64,000 bases of DNA from Mycobacterium lacus (GCF_010731535.1 NZ_AP022581.1:1311952-1375951), one strand, 5' to 3'; counted from the first letter of the stretch, positions 51,016 through 60,320 are shown. A program made the numbers and translations. Notes: a model not told the origin generated them from the sequence alone.

Positions 51016-53109
51016 TCAGTTGTCCAGTGCTCGTTCCGCGGCGGCGGCCACGGCTTCGGCGGTGAAGCCGTACTCACGGAACAACGTCTTGTAGTCCGCG
51101 GACTCTCCGTAGTGCTCGATCGACACGATCTCCCCGGTATCGCCGACCAGCCTGTGCCAGCACTGCGCGACTCCGGCCTCCACGGCCACCCGGGCCGAGA
51201 CATCGGGCGGCAGCACGGCGTCCCGGTAGTCCTGCGGTTGGGACTCAAACCACTCCAGGCATGGCATCGACACCACCCGCGCGAGAATGTCGTTGCCGGC
51301 CAACAACTTCTGGGCCGCCACGGCCAGCTGGACCTCGGAGCCGGTGGCGATGATGATGACGTCGACCTCGTCGGCCGGATCGGCACCGCCGAGCACGTAG
51401 CCGCCGCGGGCGACCCCCTCGGCGCTGGTGCCCTCCAGCACCGGCACGCCCTGGCGGGTCAGGATCAACCCGGCCGGGCCGCTGCCGTTGGCGCGGGCCA
51501 GGATGGCGCGCCAGGCGTGGACCGTCTCGTTGGCGTCGGCCGGTCGCACCACCGACAGGCGGGGAATCGCGCGCAGTGCCGAGAGGTGTTCGATCGGTTG
51601 ATGGGTGGGGCCGTCTTCGCCAAGCCCGATCGAATCGTGGGTCCAGACGTAGATGGTGTCGATGTCCATCAGCGACGCCAACCGCACCGCCGGACGCATG
51701 TAATCGGAGAACTGTAGGAACGTGCCGCCATAGGCCCGGGTCGGGCCGTGCAGCACGATGCCGGACAGGATGGCGCCCATCGCGTGTTCGCGAACACCGA
51801 AATGCAGCGTGCGGCCGTACCAGTGGGCCGTGTAGTCCTTGGTCGAAATCGACGGCGGGCCAAAGGAGTCCACACCCTTCATGGTGGTGTTGTTACTGCC
51901 CGCCAGGTCTGCGGAACCACCCCACAACTCGGGCAATTTCGATGCCACCGCGGCCAGGAACTCACCCGAGGCGGCCCGGGTGGCCAGCGCCTTGGACCCG
52001 GGCTCCCAGTGCGGCAGATCGTCATCCCAGCCCTCGGGCAACTGCCGGGCGGTCAGTCGATCCAGCAGCGCCTTGCGTTCGGGTTCGCGCTGCGCCCACG
52101 CGTCGAAGTCGAGTTGCCAGCGGTCATGGGCCTCTTTGCCGCGGGCCACCAGCCCGCGGGTGTGGGTGAGAACGTCCTCACGGACCTCGAACGTCTTGTC
52201 GGGGTCGAACCCGAGAATCTTCTTGACCTCGGCGACCTCCTCCTCACCCAGGGCCGCGCCGTGCGCCTTTCCGGTGTTCATCAGGTTGGGCGCCGGATAG
52301 CCGATGATGGTGCGCAGCGAGATGAACGAGGGCCGGTCGGTAACGGCCTTGGCGTTGGCGACGGCCTCCTCGATGCCCACGACGTTCTCGCCGCCCTCGA
52401 CCTCTTGCACGTGCCAGCCGTAGGCGCGGTATCGGGCGGCGGTGTCCTCGCACAGCGCGATGTTGGTGTCGTCCTCGATCGAGATCTGGTTGTGGTCGTA
52501 GAACACGATGAGGTTGCCGAGCTGCTGGACCGCGGCCAGCGACGACGCCTCCGAGGTCACCCCTTCTTCGATGTCCCCGTCGGAGGCGATCACATAGATG
52601 TAGTGGTCGAAGGGACTGGTTCCCGGCTCGGCATCCGGGTCGAAGAGGCCGCGTTCGTAGCGTGACGCCATCGCCATCCCGACCGCCGAGGCCAATCCCT
52701 GACCCAATGGGCCGGTGGTGATCTCCACGCCCCTGGTGTGCCTGAACTCCGGGTGCCCGGGAGTCTTGGACCCCCACGTGCGCAGCGCCTGGATGTCGGA
52801 TAGTTCCAGCCCGAAGCCACCCAGGTAGAGCTGAATGTAGAGCGTCAGGCTGCTGTGCCCGGCCGACAGCACGAACCGATCACGCCCAAGCCACGCGGTG
52901 TCGGCGGGATCGTGACGCATCACCCGCTGAAACAGCGTGTACGCCAACGGCGCCAGGCTCATCGCCGTCCCCGGATGCCCGTTGCCGACCTTTTGGACGG
53001 CGTCGGCTGCCAGCACCCGGATGGTGTCGACCGCTACCGAATCGATCTCGGTCCAGTCGTCGGGATGGCGGGGTTGGGTAAGCGCAGAGATCTCTTCGAG
53101 CGTGGTCAC
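51016..53109 (-). CDS. tkt: Transketolase
   Basis: The 697-residue TPP enzyme transfers two-carbon units. The N-terminal domain has GNGHPGTAMSLAPLAYTLFQ and VIASDGDIEEGVTSEASSLA (TPP and Mg binding). The Pyr domain has HFGVREHAMGAILSGIVLHG and TIYVWTHDSIGLGEDGPTHQ. GTG 53109 opens the conserved TTLEEISALTQP; an in-frame start 51 nt upstream is less likely. It heads the minus-strand operon tkt-tal-zwf-opcA-pgl. Its upstream region contains unusual repeats (53152-53268). Confidence 0.95.
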   Translation of the reverse strand: MTTLEEISALTQPRHPDDWTEIDSVAVDTIRVLAADAVQKVGNGHPGTAMSLAPLAYTLFQRVMRHDPADTAWLGRDRFVLSAGHSSLTLYIQLYLGGFGLELSDIQALRTWGSKTPGHPEFRHTRGVEITTGPLGQGLASAVGMAMASRYERGLFDPDAEPGTSPFDHYIYVIASDGDIEEGVTSEASSLAAVQQLGNLIVFYDHNQISIEDDTNIALCEDTAARYRAYGWHVQEVEGGENVVGIEEAVANAKAVTDRPSFISLRTIIGYPAPNLMNTGKAHGAALGEEEVAEVKKILGFDPDKTFEVREDVLTHTRGLVARGKEAHDRWQLDFDAWAQREPERKALLDRLTARQLPEGWDDDLPHWEPGSKALATRAASGEFLAAVASKLPELWGGSADLAGSNNTTMKGVDSFGPPSISTKDYTAHWYGRTLHFGVREHAMGAILSGIVLHGPTRAYGGTFLQFSDYMRPAVRLASLMDIDTIYVWTHDSIGLGEDGPTHQPIEHLSALRAIPRLSVVRPADANETVHAWRAILARANGSGPAGLILTRQGVPVLEGTSAEGVARGGYVLGGADPADEVDVIIIATGSEVQLAVAAQKLLAGNDILARVVSMPCLEWFESQPQDYRDAVLPPDVSARVAVEAGVAQCWHRLVGDTGEIVSIEHYGESADYKTLFREYGFTAEAVAAAAERALDN

Positions 53110-53151
53110 AGATTCAGTCCTCGGGCTCAGTCGCCAGGGCGTCAAACTGAT

Positions 53152-53268
53152 CAATCCCACCCTAGTCCGGCGACCCCAATCTTCCGAGCGGGCCGGAACG
53201 GCCCGCTAAGGTGGGGCACCACCCGGGGCACCACCCGCTTGCGGGGGACCGGGCAATCCCACCCTAGT
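53152..53268. repeat. 15-bp direct repeats bracketing hairpins upstream of tkt
   Basis: CAATCCCACCCTAGT occurs at 53152-53166 and 53254-53268. Between them are a hairpin AGCGGGCC (53187-53194) / GGCCCGCT (53200-53207) and a copy of the GTGGGG-CACC palindromic repeat (53211-53249) related to 15815-15869. The arrangement looks like insertion or slippage within the tkt upstream region. Confidence 0.65.
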
Positions 53269-53302
53269 GCGGGATCGCGGGCGTCCGCAGGCCCGGATTG
53301 GG

Positions 53303-54559
53303 ATGCGCATCGGGGTCGCTGTGAAACAGCCTGTCGGCCGTTCGGACTGGGCTGAACTGATCCGTGAAGCCGCTCACATCGCCCTCAACCCCAGCCAGGA
53401 CTGGCTCGACGAGTTCGACCGGGCCGCCCTGGCCGCATCCCCGGCCCTTGGCGAGAACCCTGACCTAGCGGCGGTCATCAGCTGTGCCAACCGCGCGAAC
53501 CTGCACCAATTCGCGGCCGCCAACCTGAAGAATCCTGGTGACCCGGTCCCTGCGAATCTGGGTCCCGAGCCGCTGCGCATGGCCCGAGATCTGGTGCGCC
53601 TCGGTCTAGACAAGCTGATCGTGGACGTCTATCGCACTGGATAAAACGTGGCTTGGCAGCGCTGGAGCGAGATCGCATTCGGACTGACCTCCGACCCCAA
53701 CGAGCTACGCGACCTATTCGACGTGCCGTTTCGGTCGGCCACTGCGTTCATCGACACCACCCTGGCGGGCATCGCTACGCACATGGAGTTGGAGCACGAC
53801 GAGGTGACTAGCAACGTTCGCGCGGAGCGTCGCAAATCGTTGACTTGCTACTCGATGGTGCCCCCATCAGCCGTGAGTACGCCCAAGCGCGTTTGGGCTG
53901 CCCTCTCGGCGGATCGCATACTGCCGCCGTCATCTTCAGCGACCATCCCGACGACGACCACCATCGTCTCGACGGCGCCGCCGGCGCAATCAGCAGTGCT
54001 CTCGGCTGCCGGCATCCGCTCAGCGTCGTAGCCGGCGCCGGAGCGCACTGGGTGTGGGTAAACGACGTCGGCGCGTTCGACATCGACCAGATCCGCCAGG
54101 CGCTCGACAGCACTTCACACGCGCGCGTAGCGATCGGAACCACCGCGCCGGGAGTCGCCGGGTTCCGGCGCAGCCATCGCGATGCGCTCACCACCGCGCG
54201 GATGTTGATCGGCTTCGGTCACCGCAACGAGTCGCCTTTATCGGCGATGTCGAGATGGTGGCGTCACCGAAAACCCGGACGGCGCTGATGGCTTCATGAA
54301 GAACACCCACGGGCAGCTCGAATCTGCCAGCCCGGTTCTGCAAACCACGCTGTTGACATTCATCAACCAGCAGTGCAACGCCGCACGTGCCGCGAGGCTG
54401 CTTTACACGCACCGCAACACGTTGATGAATCGACTCGATGCCGCTCAACGACTGCTTCCGCGATCGCTCGACGACAGCACCGTTCGCGTCGCCATGGCAC
54501 TCCAAGCCCTGCAGTGGCGTGGCAAGCAAACCGGTGTTCCCGGTGTAAACGCCGACTGA
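53303..54559 (+). pseudogene. Decayed PucR/CdaR-type transcription regulator (Rv1453-like)
   Basis: The pieces together encode a regulator of about 420 residues. The N-terminal part (53303-53644) ends at TAA (53642-53644) where Gln would be expected in GQNVAWQRW; the same frame continues to about 53830. There, CGCAAATCGTTGAC seems to lack one A, and the frame moves to LLDGAPISREYAQARLGCPLG. Further shifts near 54228 (before FIGDVEMVAS) and 54275 lead to the final frame. That frame holds the C-terminal HTH_30-type region FINQQCNAARAARLLYTHRN and TLMNRLDAAQRLLPR. I count at least four lesions: one nonsense and three frameshifts. The gene is therefore inactive. A short copy of its 5' end follows at 54565. 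Confidence 0.85.
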
Positions 54560-54560
54560 A

Positions 54561-54681
54561 CAGCGGATACGGATACCCATCGGGCCGGTGTGAAACTATC
54601 CTGTCCGCCGTTCGGGTTTGGCAATCGGTGCCCGAATGCCGTGAAAAGTCGGTGTGAATCGACCCTGCCGCGTATCCGCTG
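54561..54681. repeat. 11-bp inverted repeat enclosing a copy of the regulator pseudogene's 5' end
   Basis: CAGCGGATACG (54561-54571) and CGTATCCGCTG (54671-54681) are exact inverted copies, 99 nt apart. Inside, from about 54565 to 54620, CCATCGGG, GTGAAAC and GCCGTTCGG occur in the same order and spacing as at 53295-53345, the start of the pseudogene, with small gaps. Confidence 0.6.
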
Positions 54682-54694
54682 CGGTCACGCCGTC

Positions 54695-54716
54695 TACCAT
54701 CGTGCGTAGTAGAAGC
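54695..54716 (+). promoter_or_regulatory. Putative promoter and operator of ctaB
   Basis: TACCAT (54695-54700) could be the -10 box. The 13-mer GCGTAGTAGAAGC (54704-54716) covers the likely transcription start and is repeated exactly at 59443-59455 in front of ctaA. CTAC(C) before it makes an imperfect palindrome with GTAG. Confidence 0.5.
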
Positions 54717-54747
54717 TGCGCGCGGCTGCGACCCGAGGAGTTAATGC

Positions 54748-55722
54748 GTGAGCGTTCGCGGGCGTGTCGCGCCCGGCCAGATAGCTGGCACCGCGTGGCG
54801 ACGATGCGGCTCGGCTAGCCGCCCAAGGCGTAGCCGGGCAATCGAAACGGCGCTGGCTTACCTGGCGCTGACCAAGCCGCGGGTCATCGAGCTGTTGTTG
54901 GTCACCGCGATTCCCGCAATGCTGCTCGCTGATCGTGGGGCCGTGCATCCGGCGCTCATCCTCAACACGTTGATCGGCGGGATGATGGCCGCGGGTGGCG
55001 CCAACACGCTCAATTGCGTAGCCGACGCCGATATCGACAAGGTGATGAAGCGGACCGCCCGCAGGCCGCTGGCGCGCTCCGCGGTTCCGACCAGAAACGC
55101 CCTGATAATGGGGCTGGGTTTGAGCGTAGGCTCGTTCTTCTGGTTGTGGTGGACGACCAATCTGCTGTCGGGGCTGCTGGCCATCGCCACGGTCGCGTTC
55201 TATGTGTTCGTCTACACGCTGCTGCTCAAGCGCCGCACATCGCAGAACGTGGTGTGGGGCGGCGCGGCCGGATGCATGCCCGTGATGATCGGCTGGTCGG
55301 CGATCACCGGGACCCTCGCGTGGCCGGCGTTGGCCATGTTCGCGGTCATCTTTTTCTGGACGCCGCCGCACACCTGGGCACTGGCGATGCGGTACAAGGA
55401 GGACTACATCGTCGCCGGGGTGCCGATGCTGCCTGCGGTGGCGACCGAGCGCCAGGTCACCAAGCAGATCCTGATCTACACCTGGCTGACCGTGCTGGCG
55501 ACGCTGGTGCTCGCGCTTTCGGCCGGGTGGCTATACGCAGCTGTGGCCCTGGTGGCCGGGACGTGGTTCCTGGCCATGGCGCATCAACTGTATGCCGGGG
55601 TCCGTGCCGGCGAACCGGTCAAGCCGCTGCGACTGTTCCTGCAGTCGAACAACTACTTGGCGCTCGTCTTCTGCGCGTTGGCAATCGACTCGGCGATAGG
55701 GCTGCCGACGCTGCTCGGATGA
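54748..55722 (+). CDS. ctaB: Protoheme IX farnesyltransferase (heme O synthase)
   Basis: The 324-residue UbiA-type membrane prenyltransferase adds farnesyl to heme B for cytochrome aa3 oxidase. It has about nine membrane segments. The prenyl-diphosphate motif is [21 protein letters not shown] (split: [23 protein letters not shown]), and the second loop is [23 protein letters not shown] 54748 follows GAGGAG by 7 nt. The N-terminal 35 residues are basic and may be an extension. It forms a pathway with ctaA at 58424-59416, and the two share an upstream motif. Confidence 0.94.
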   Translation: MSVRGRVAPGQIAGTAWRRCGSASRPRRSRAIETALAYLALTKPRVIELLLVTAIPAMLLADRGAVHPALILNTLIGGMMAAGGANTLNCVADADIDKVMKRTARRPLARSAVPTRNALIMGLGLSVGSFFWLWWTTNLLSGLLAIATVAFYVFVYTLLLKRRTSQNVVWGGAAGCMPVMIGWSAITGTLAWPALAMFAVIFFWTPPHTWALAMRYKEDYIVAGVPMLPAVATERQVTKQILIYTWLTVLATLVLALSAGWLYAAVALVAGTWFLAMAHQLYAGVRAGEPVKPLRLFLQSNNYLALVFCALAIDSAIGLPTLLG

Positions 55723-55903
55723 GGGCGGCGTTTCGTAGTTATCGTGCTGCGGTAGCTGGGCTTGTCGTCTGCAGGCTCGCCCACCCGGCCGATGGTGCAC
55801 CACATGAAACTGTTGGGCGCCGAGGACGACGGCCTGCACCACCGTCGGAGCGCCGTCATCGCCGCGGCAATTGCGCGCCGCGATACCAGCTTGGCCGCGC
55901 ATG

Positions 55904-55920
55904 TCCGCCCTTCGGGCGGA
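55904..55920. terminator. GC hairpin between convergent ctaB and qor
   Basis: TCCGCCC-TTC-GGGCGGA forms a 7-bp stem with a tight loop in the 250-nt convergent gap. There is no U-tract. The rest of 55723-55972 shows nothing I can support. Confidence 0.5.
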
Positions 55921-55972
55921 GTGCGTGTCACCCGAACGGTTGCTCCGCTGTTCGCCGACTGCTGCTGCGGGT

Positions 55973-56959
55973 TCAGGTGACGGGAATCAGCACGACCGAG
56001 CCGGTGGTCTTGCGGCCCTCCAGGTCCTCGTGGGCCCGGGCCGCGTCGGGCAGCGGATAGCGTCCGCCGACGTCGACGGTGACGGCCCCGCTGCCGAGGA
56101 CATCGAACAGTTCGGTGGCCCGCCAGTTGAACTCTTCGCCGGTGCGGATGAAGTGCGCCAACGACGGGCGGGTGAGATACACCGAGCCCGAGTAGTTGAG
56201 GCGTTGCGGATCGACCGGCGGCACCGGTCCGCTCGAGGCGCCGAACAGCGCGAGGGTCCCGCGCACGGCCAGGCTGGCCAGGCTGGCGTCGAATGTGGTG
56301 GCGCCGACGCCGTCGTAGACCGCGGCGACACCGGCGCCTGAAGTCAGCGCACGAATCTGCTGGCCGAACTGGTAGGCGTCATCGGGGTAGGGGAGCACCT
56401 CGTCGGCGCCGGCCTGCCTGGACAATCGTTCCTTTTCCTCGTTTGAGACGGTGGTGATCACTCGGACACCGAGGTGTGTCGCCCACTGCGTCAGGATCAA
56501 CCCGACGCCACCGGCGCCAGCATGCACCAGCACGGTATCCCCGCTGTGCACCGGATACACCGACTTCAGCAGGTAATGCGCGGTGAGGCCCTTCAGCAGC
56601 ACCGCAGCTGCCACCTCAGAAGTCACGGTGGCTGGCACCTTGGCAGTCAAAAATGCTGGTGCAGTGGCGAATTCGGCGTAGGCGCCGTTCGCCGAGGCGC
56701 TGACCACCCGGTCGCCGACGGTGATGCCGCCGGTATCGGCTCCCTCGCCGAGAGCCACCACCGTGCCGCACATCTCGGAGCCGATGACGAACGGCAGCGG
56801 GCGTGGATACTGTCCCGTACGGAAGTAGGTGTCGATGAAGTTCACGCCGATGGCCTCGGCCTTGATCAGCAGCTCGCCGTGACCGGGTTCGGGTTGGGCA
56901 GTGTCGACGTAGCGCAGGACTTCGGGGCCGCCGGTTTCGCTGACTTCGATTGCGTGCAC
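55973..56959 (-). CDS. qor: Zinc-independent quinone oxidoreductase
   Basis: The 328-residue medium-chain reductase uses NADPH to reduce quinones. The N-terminal GVNFIDTYFRTGQYPRPLPF and the Rossmann motif VLVHAGAGGVGLILTQWA are typical of the Qor branch, and the metal ligands of alcohol dehydrogenases are absent. GTG 56959 gives the usual start HAIEVSETGGPEV and length; ATG 56980 in the same frame overlaps the divergent gene's start codon through CATG. It may regulate redox balance near the heme genes, but this is inference. Confidence 0.88.
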   Translation of the reverse strand: MHAIEVSETGGPEVLRYVDTAQPEPGHGELLIKAEAIGVNFIDTYFRTGQYPRPLPFVIGSEMCGTVVALGEGADTGGITVGDRVVSASANGAYAEFATAPAFLTAKVPATVTSEVAAAVLLKGLTAHYLLKSVYPVHSGDTVLVHAGAGGVGLILTQWATHLGVRVITTVSNEEKERLSRQAGADEVLPYPDDAYQFGQQIRALTSGAGVAAVYDGVGATTFDASLASLAVRGTLALFGASSGPVPPVDPQRLNYSGSVYLTRPSLAHFIRTGEEFNWRATELFDVLGSGAVTVDVGGRYPLPDAARAHEDLEGRKTTGSVVLIPVT

Positions 56960-56978
56960 GTGGTTATCATGCCCGAGC

Positions 56979-57827
56979 ATGAAGCTCGCCCGGCCGGATA
57001 TCTTTCATCCCCGTGTCGTGCTGGCGGGTTGTCCGCGGCAGGTCGCCGGCGATGGCGACGATGCTGGGCTGGTTGCGGCGCTGCGCCACCGGGGTCTGCA
57101 TGCCCGATGGTTGTCCTGGGACGCTGCCGAAGTGGGTCGCGCGGACCTGGTGGTATTGCGGGCGACCCGTGATTACGCCCAGCGGCTCGATGAGTTCCTG
57201 GTCTGGACCACCAACGTGACCAATCTGCTGAACCCCCCTGCCGTGGTGGCCTGGAACGCCGACCGGCGTTACTTGGACGATCTGGCGGACCGCGGGGTGG
57301 AGACGATGGCCGGAGAGGTGTATGCGCCGGGCACGCGGGTCGGGTTGCCGCGCACCGGCCACGCCTTCGTCAGCCCAACCATCGGTACTGGTACACGGCG
57401 TTTCAGTGACCGGTCTGCGGTCGCGGCGTATGTCGACGAACTACACCAAGTCGGCCGGTCGGTGCTGGTGCAGCCGGGTGGTTCGGGCGGTGAAACGGCG
57501 CTGGTTTTCCTCGGCGGCAAGCCGTCGCACGCGTTCAGCACACCGCACGATAGCCCGCGTCAGGGTGAACCCGACTTCGAAATCTGGGATGCGGGTGCCG
57601 CCGCGCTTGGTGCTGCCGCGGCTCAGGTGGGGATCGACGTGACCGAGTTGCTCTACGCGCGGGCTCACCTGATCGGCACCCGGTTGCTGGAGTTGCAGTT
57701 GATCGAGCCGTCGCTGGGCTGGCGACGGTTGGACCCGGACACCCGCTTCCTTGCCCAGCGCCGGTTCGCGCTGTGCGTGGAATCGGCTTTGGAGCGGCTC
57801 GGGCTTGGCCCGCGCTCGCGACCTTGA
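56979..57827 (+). CDS. ATP-grasp-like conserved protein (Rv1455-like)
   Basis: The 282-residue protein looks like an ATP-grasp ligase. VVAWNADRRYLDDLADRGVE matches the substrate and pre-ATP domain, SVLVQPGGSGGETALVFLGG the ATP-binding strand, and LLELQLIEPSLGWRRLDPDT the acidic metal-binding end (ELQLIEPSL). It resembles the RimK/glutathione synthetase superfamily but the ligated substrates are unknown. TATCAT (56965-56970) lies 8 nt before the ATG, so the transcript may be leaderless. It is divergent from qor with a shared CATG between possible start codons. Confidence 0.7.
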   Translation: MKLARPDIFHPRVVLAGCPRQVAGDGDDAGLVAALRHRGLHARWLSWDAAEVGRADLVVLRATRDYAQRLDEFLVWTTNVTNLLNPPAVVAWNADRRYLDDLADRGVETMAGEVYAPGTRVGLPRTGHAFVSPTIGTGTRRFSDRSAVAAYVDELHQVGRSVLVQPGGSGGETALVFLGGKPSHAFSTPHDSPRQGEPDFEIWDAGAAALGAAAAQVGIDVTELLYARAHLIGTRLLELQLIEPSLGWRRLDPDTRFLAQRRFALCVESALERLGLGPRSRP

Positions 57828-57912
57828 GCACAACCATCGGCTGGGGGTGGGCCCCGCGTCAGCGGGAGCGCCCGCTCAGACGGCTCCATCCGGCCGACGC
57901 CGGTCGGCCGGT

Positions 57913-58143
57913 CTAGCCCTCACGGGCCCGGCCCTGCGCCAGCCTCGCGCGCAGAGACTTGGGCCGGATATCCGTCCAGTTCTGCTCGACGTACTCCAGG
58001 CAGGCGGCGCGCGTTGCCTGGCCGTAGGCCACCCGCCAGCCCGCGGGGACCTCGGCGAAGGTTGGCCATAAGCTGTGCTGCTCCTCGTCGTTGACCAAGA
58101 CGAAGAAACTGCCGCTGTCGTCGTCGAAGGGGTTGACGCTCAA
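57913..58143 (-). CDS. mbtH: MbtH-like NRPS accessory protein
   Basis: The 76-residue protein is clearly MbtH-like: [40 protein letters not shown] and [20 protein letters not shown] contain all the family's signature positions, including both invariant Trp regions. MbtH proteins bind and activate adenylation domains of non-ribosomal peptide synthetases. The start is TTG 58141-58143 with AGGAGG 10 nt upstream. No NRPS gene lies in the window, so it must serve a distant synthetase. An in-frame extension upstream has no family similarity. Confidence 0.9.
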   Translation of the reverse strand: MSVNPFDDDSGSFFVLVNDEEQHSLWPTFAEVPAGWRVAYGQATRAACLEYVEQNWTDIRPKSLRARLAQGRAREG

Positions 58144-58423
58144 GGTCTCCTGACCTCCTAGCCATTTCCACTGCCCGAGCCGTAACGCCAGTCTCGTCGC
58201 ATGGATCGTCGGCGTGCAACCGCCGTCCGGCGAGACTTCGTGTCCTCCGACCGGTGGACCCGGACAGTCCTCCGATGGCACGCCGAGGGGCACGTTGGAG
58301 GCGTCGGTGGTTGCGCGATCAAAGGTCGGCGTCAATGTCGATGCGGTCAATTGTGCTGGCGTTGTACAGAATTCGCGTTGCCGATCGGATAGCCCGAGCC
58401 GCAGAAGGCCGGCCGGGGGGCGG

Positions 58424-59416
58424 TCAGCGAGCCGAAGCCGAGGCGCTGCAGTATTCGTCGCAACGACCGTCGGCATGCGGCTCGGCCCGTTCTCGCATGG
58501 ACGCCCAGAGCGCCGCGGTGGCCGCCGTACATGCTGCGGCGCCGGCCACGTGCACGGCGACCAGGGCGGCGGGCACGCCGGTGAAGTACTGCGCGGTACC
58601 GACGCCGGCCTGCGCGAAAACCAGGGCGAGCAGGACGGCGAGCCGGAGCATGATCGCCGGGGTGGCCCCGACGGCCAGCAGCCCGAAGCCGAGGCCGACC
58701 AGGAGCGCGAGGTAGGCGACCAGCAGCGACGAATGCATGTGCACCAGGGTGGTGATCTCAACCCGCAATCGCGGCACCGTGCGGGCGGGGCTGCGGTCGC
58801 CCGCGTGCGGGCCCGCCGCGGTCACCAGCGTGCCGGTGACGAGCACGGCAGCCAGGTTTACCGCGCTGAGTGCCGTGAGCCCCCGCAGCGGCTTGGCCAC
58901 GCGCCGTCGGACGACACCGTTATCGGGCTCGCCAACCTTGACGTAGAGCAACACCGCCAACCACACCATCGTCATCGATGCCAGCAGGTGGATGGCCACA
59001 GTCCACCACAGCAACCCGGTGCGCACCGTCACACCACCGATCACCGCCTGCACCACGGTCGATACCGGCATCAGCCACGCATAGGCCAAGACTTCGGCGC
59101 GGCGGCGTGCCCGGGTGACGGCGAGCACGGCCAGCGCCGCGGTGATGACCACGGCGAAGGTGACCATCCGGTTGCCGAATTCGACCGCCTGGTGGATCCG
59201 CGGCACCTCGGCGACCGCTACCGGGGTGAAGCTCCCCGGAAAGCACTGCGGCCACGTCGGGCACCCCAGGCCTGACGCGGTGACGCGGACGATCGCGCCG
59301 GTGACGGCGATACCGCCCTGGGTGAGGATGACGAGGGCGGCGATCAGCCGCTGGACCCGCGGGCTGGGGTCGGGGAGCAGGTCCACCAACCGCAACAGCA
59401 CTCGTCCGACGGTCAT
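58424..59416 (-). CDS. ctaA: Heme A synthase (COX15/CtaA)
   Basis: The 330-residue membrane protein oxidises heme O to heme A. The N-terminal signature [20 protein letters not shown] holds the conserved Cys pair region, [12 protein letters not shown] carries a heme-ligand His, and a second-half [14 protein letters not shown] and [14 protein letters not shown] provide further His. About eight membrane segments are visible. ATG 59416 is supported by TACGAT 6 nt upstream. The C-terminal tail ([15 protein letters not shown]) is polar. In older annotation this locus was called an antibiotic-transport protein. Confidence 0.92.
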   Translation of the reverse strand: MTVGRVLLRLVDLLPDPSPRVQRLIAALVILTQGGIAVTGAIVRVTASGLGCPTWPQCFPGSFTPVAVAEVPRIHQAVEFGNRMVTFAVVITAALAVLAVTRARRRAEVLAYAWLMPVSTVVQAVIGGVTVRTGLLWWTVAIHLLASMTMVWLAVLLYVKVGEPDNGVVRRRVAKPLRGLTALSAVNLAAVLVTGTLVTAAGPHAGDRSPARTVPRLRVEITTLVHMHSSLLVAYLALLVGLGFGLLAVGATPAIMLRLAVLLALVFAQAGVGTAQYFTGVPAALVAVHVAGAAACTAATAALWASMRERAEPHADGRCDEYCSASASAR

Positions 59417-59422
59417 CGCCCG

Positions 59423-59455
59423 ATCGTAACGAAAACTACGCCGCGTAGTAGAAGC
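59423..59455 (-). promoter_or_regulatory. ctaA promoter with palindrome
   Basis: Minus-strand TACGAT (59423-59428) lies 6 nt before the ctaA ATG. Seven bp upstream of it, ACTACGC-C-GCGTAGT (59435-59449) is a perfect palindrome with 7-bp arms. It overlaps the 13-mer GCGTAGTAGAAGC (59443-59455) shared with ctaB. Confidence 0.55.
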
Positions 59456-59534
59456 GGCCGTCACACCGAGATTGCCGTGACGGCTGCGGTTGAGGCGCCA
59501 ACCACGACCCTGGCGGCAATGTCGCTGCCGCCGG

Positions 59535-60320
59535 TCAGGTGAAGCGGAACCAGCGCAGGGCCGCGAGCGCCGCCAGCGCGCCCCATCCAGCCAGGACGAC
59601 GACCCCGAACCAGTCCACCGACAAGGTCATCGCCTGCGACAGCGCCTCGGCCAACGCGCCCGACGGGGTGAGCCGGGACGACCAGTTGGCCGAGGCCGGG
59701 ATCATGCTCGTCTCGAGGGTCAGCGCGCCGAACCCGGCGAATATGAACCACATCAGGTTGGCGACCGCGAGCACGATCTCGGCTCGCAGGGTGCCGCCGA
59801 GCAGCAGCCCCAGGGCCGCGAAACCCGCGGTACCCAGCGCGATGATCACCGCGCCCATCGCCAGCGCGGCCAGAGCCGGTCGCCAGCCCAGCGCAAAACC
59901 GATGCCGCCCAGGACGATTGCCTGCAAGAACACCACCGCCACCACCGCGAGCGACTTGCCAGCGATGATTCCCCAGACCGGCAGCGGGGTGGCCCCGAGC
60001 CGTTTCAGCGCACCGTATCGGCGGTCGAACGCGACCGCGATGGCCTGCCCGGTGAATGCGGTGGAAATCACCGCGAGCGCCATGATCACGGGCACGAACG
60101 TCGCGGCGCGGTTCTCGCCGAACGAGCCGAGCGGCAGCAGCGCGAGCCCGACGAGCAACGTGATCGGGATGAACATCGTCAGCAGCAGCTGCTCGCCGTT
60201 GCGCAACAGCAGCTTCAACTCCAGCGTGAACTGCGCGGCGAGCATCCGGGTGACGGCGTTGGGGCGCGGATCGGGGGTGAAGGTGCCCGCGGGGAACAGC
60301 GGGCCATCGGTTTGACTCAC
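59535..60320 (-). CDS. ABC transporter permease (Rv1457c-like)
   Basis: The 261-residue ABC-2-type permease has six membrane segments after a cytoplasmic N-terminus. Runs include LLTMFIPITLLVGLALLPLG, the family's loop FDRRYGALKRLGATPLPVWG and ALGLLLGGTLRAEIVLAVAN. GTG 60320 overlaps the ATPase stop as GTGA. With the ATPase it forms an exporter of the DrrAB type; the cargo is unknown. Its position before ctaA suggests a possible heme-related role, but sequence alone does not show it. Confidence 0.85.
   Translation of the reverse strand: MSQTDGPLFPAGTFTPDPRPNAVTRMLAAQFTLELKLLLRNGEQLLLTMFIPITLLVGLALLPLGSFGENRAATFVPVIMALAVISTAFTGQAIAVAFDRRYGALKRLGATPLPVWGIIAGKSLAVVAVVFLQAIVLGGIGFALGWRPALAALAMGAVIIALGTAGFAALGLLLGGTLRAEIVLAVANLMWFIFAGFGALTLETSMIPASANWSSRLTPSGALAEALSQAMTLSVDWFGVVVLAGWGALAALAALRWFRFT

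Noticed and set aside
55762..55980. Small plus-strand gene after ctaB
   Set aside because: No ribosome-binding site or domain; the stretch contains a hairpin and looks like a convergent intergenic region.
58144..58423. N-terminal extension of MbtH or NRPS remnant
   Set aside because: The in-frame translation upstream of the TTG shows no adenylation or condensation motifs, and AGGAGG marks the short start.
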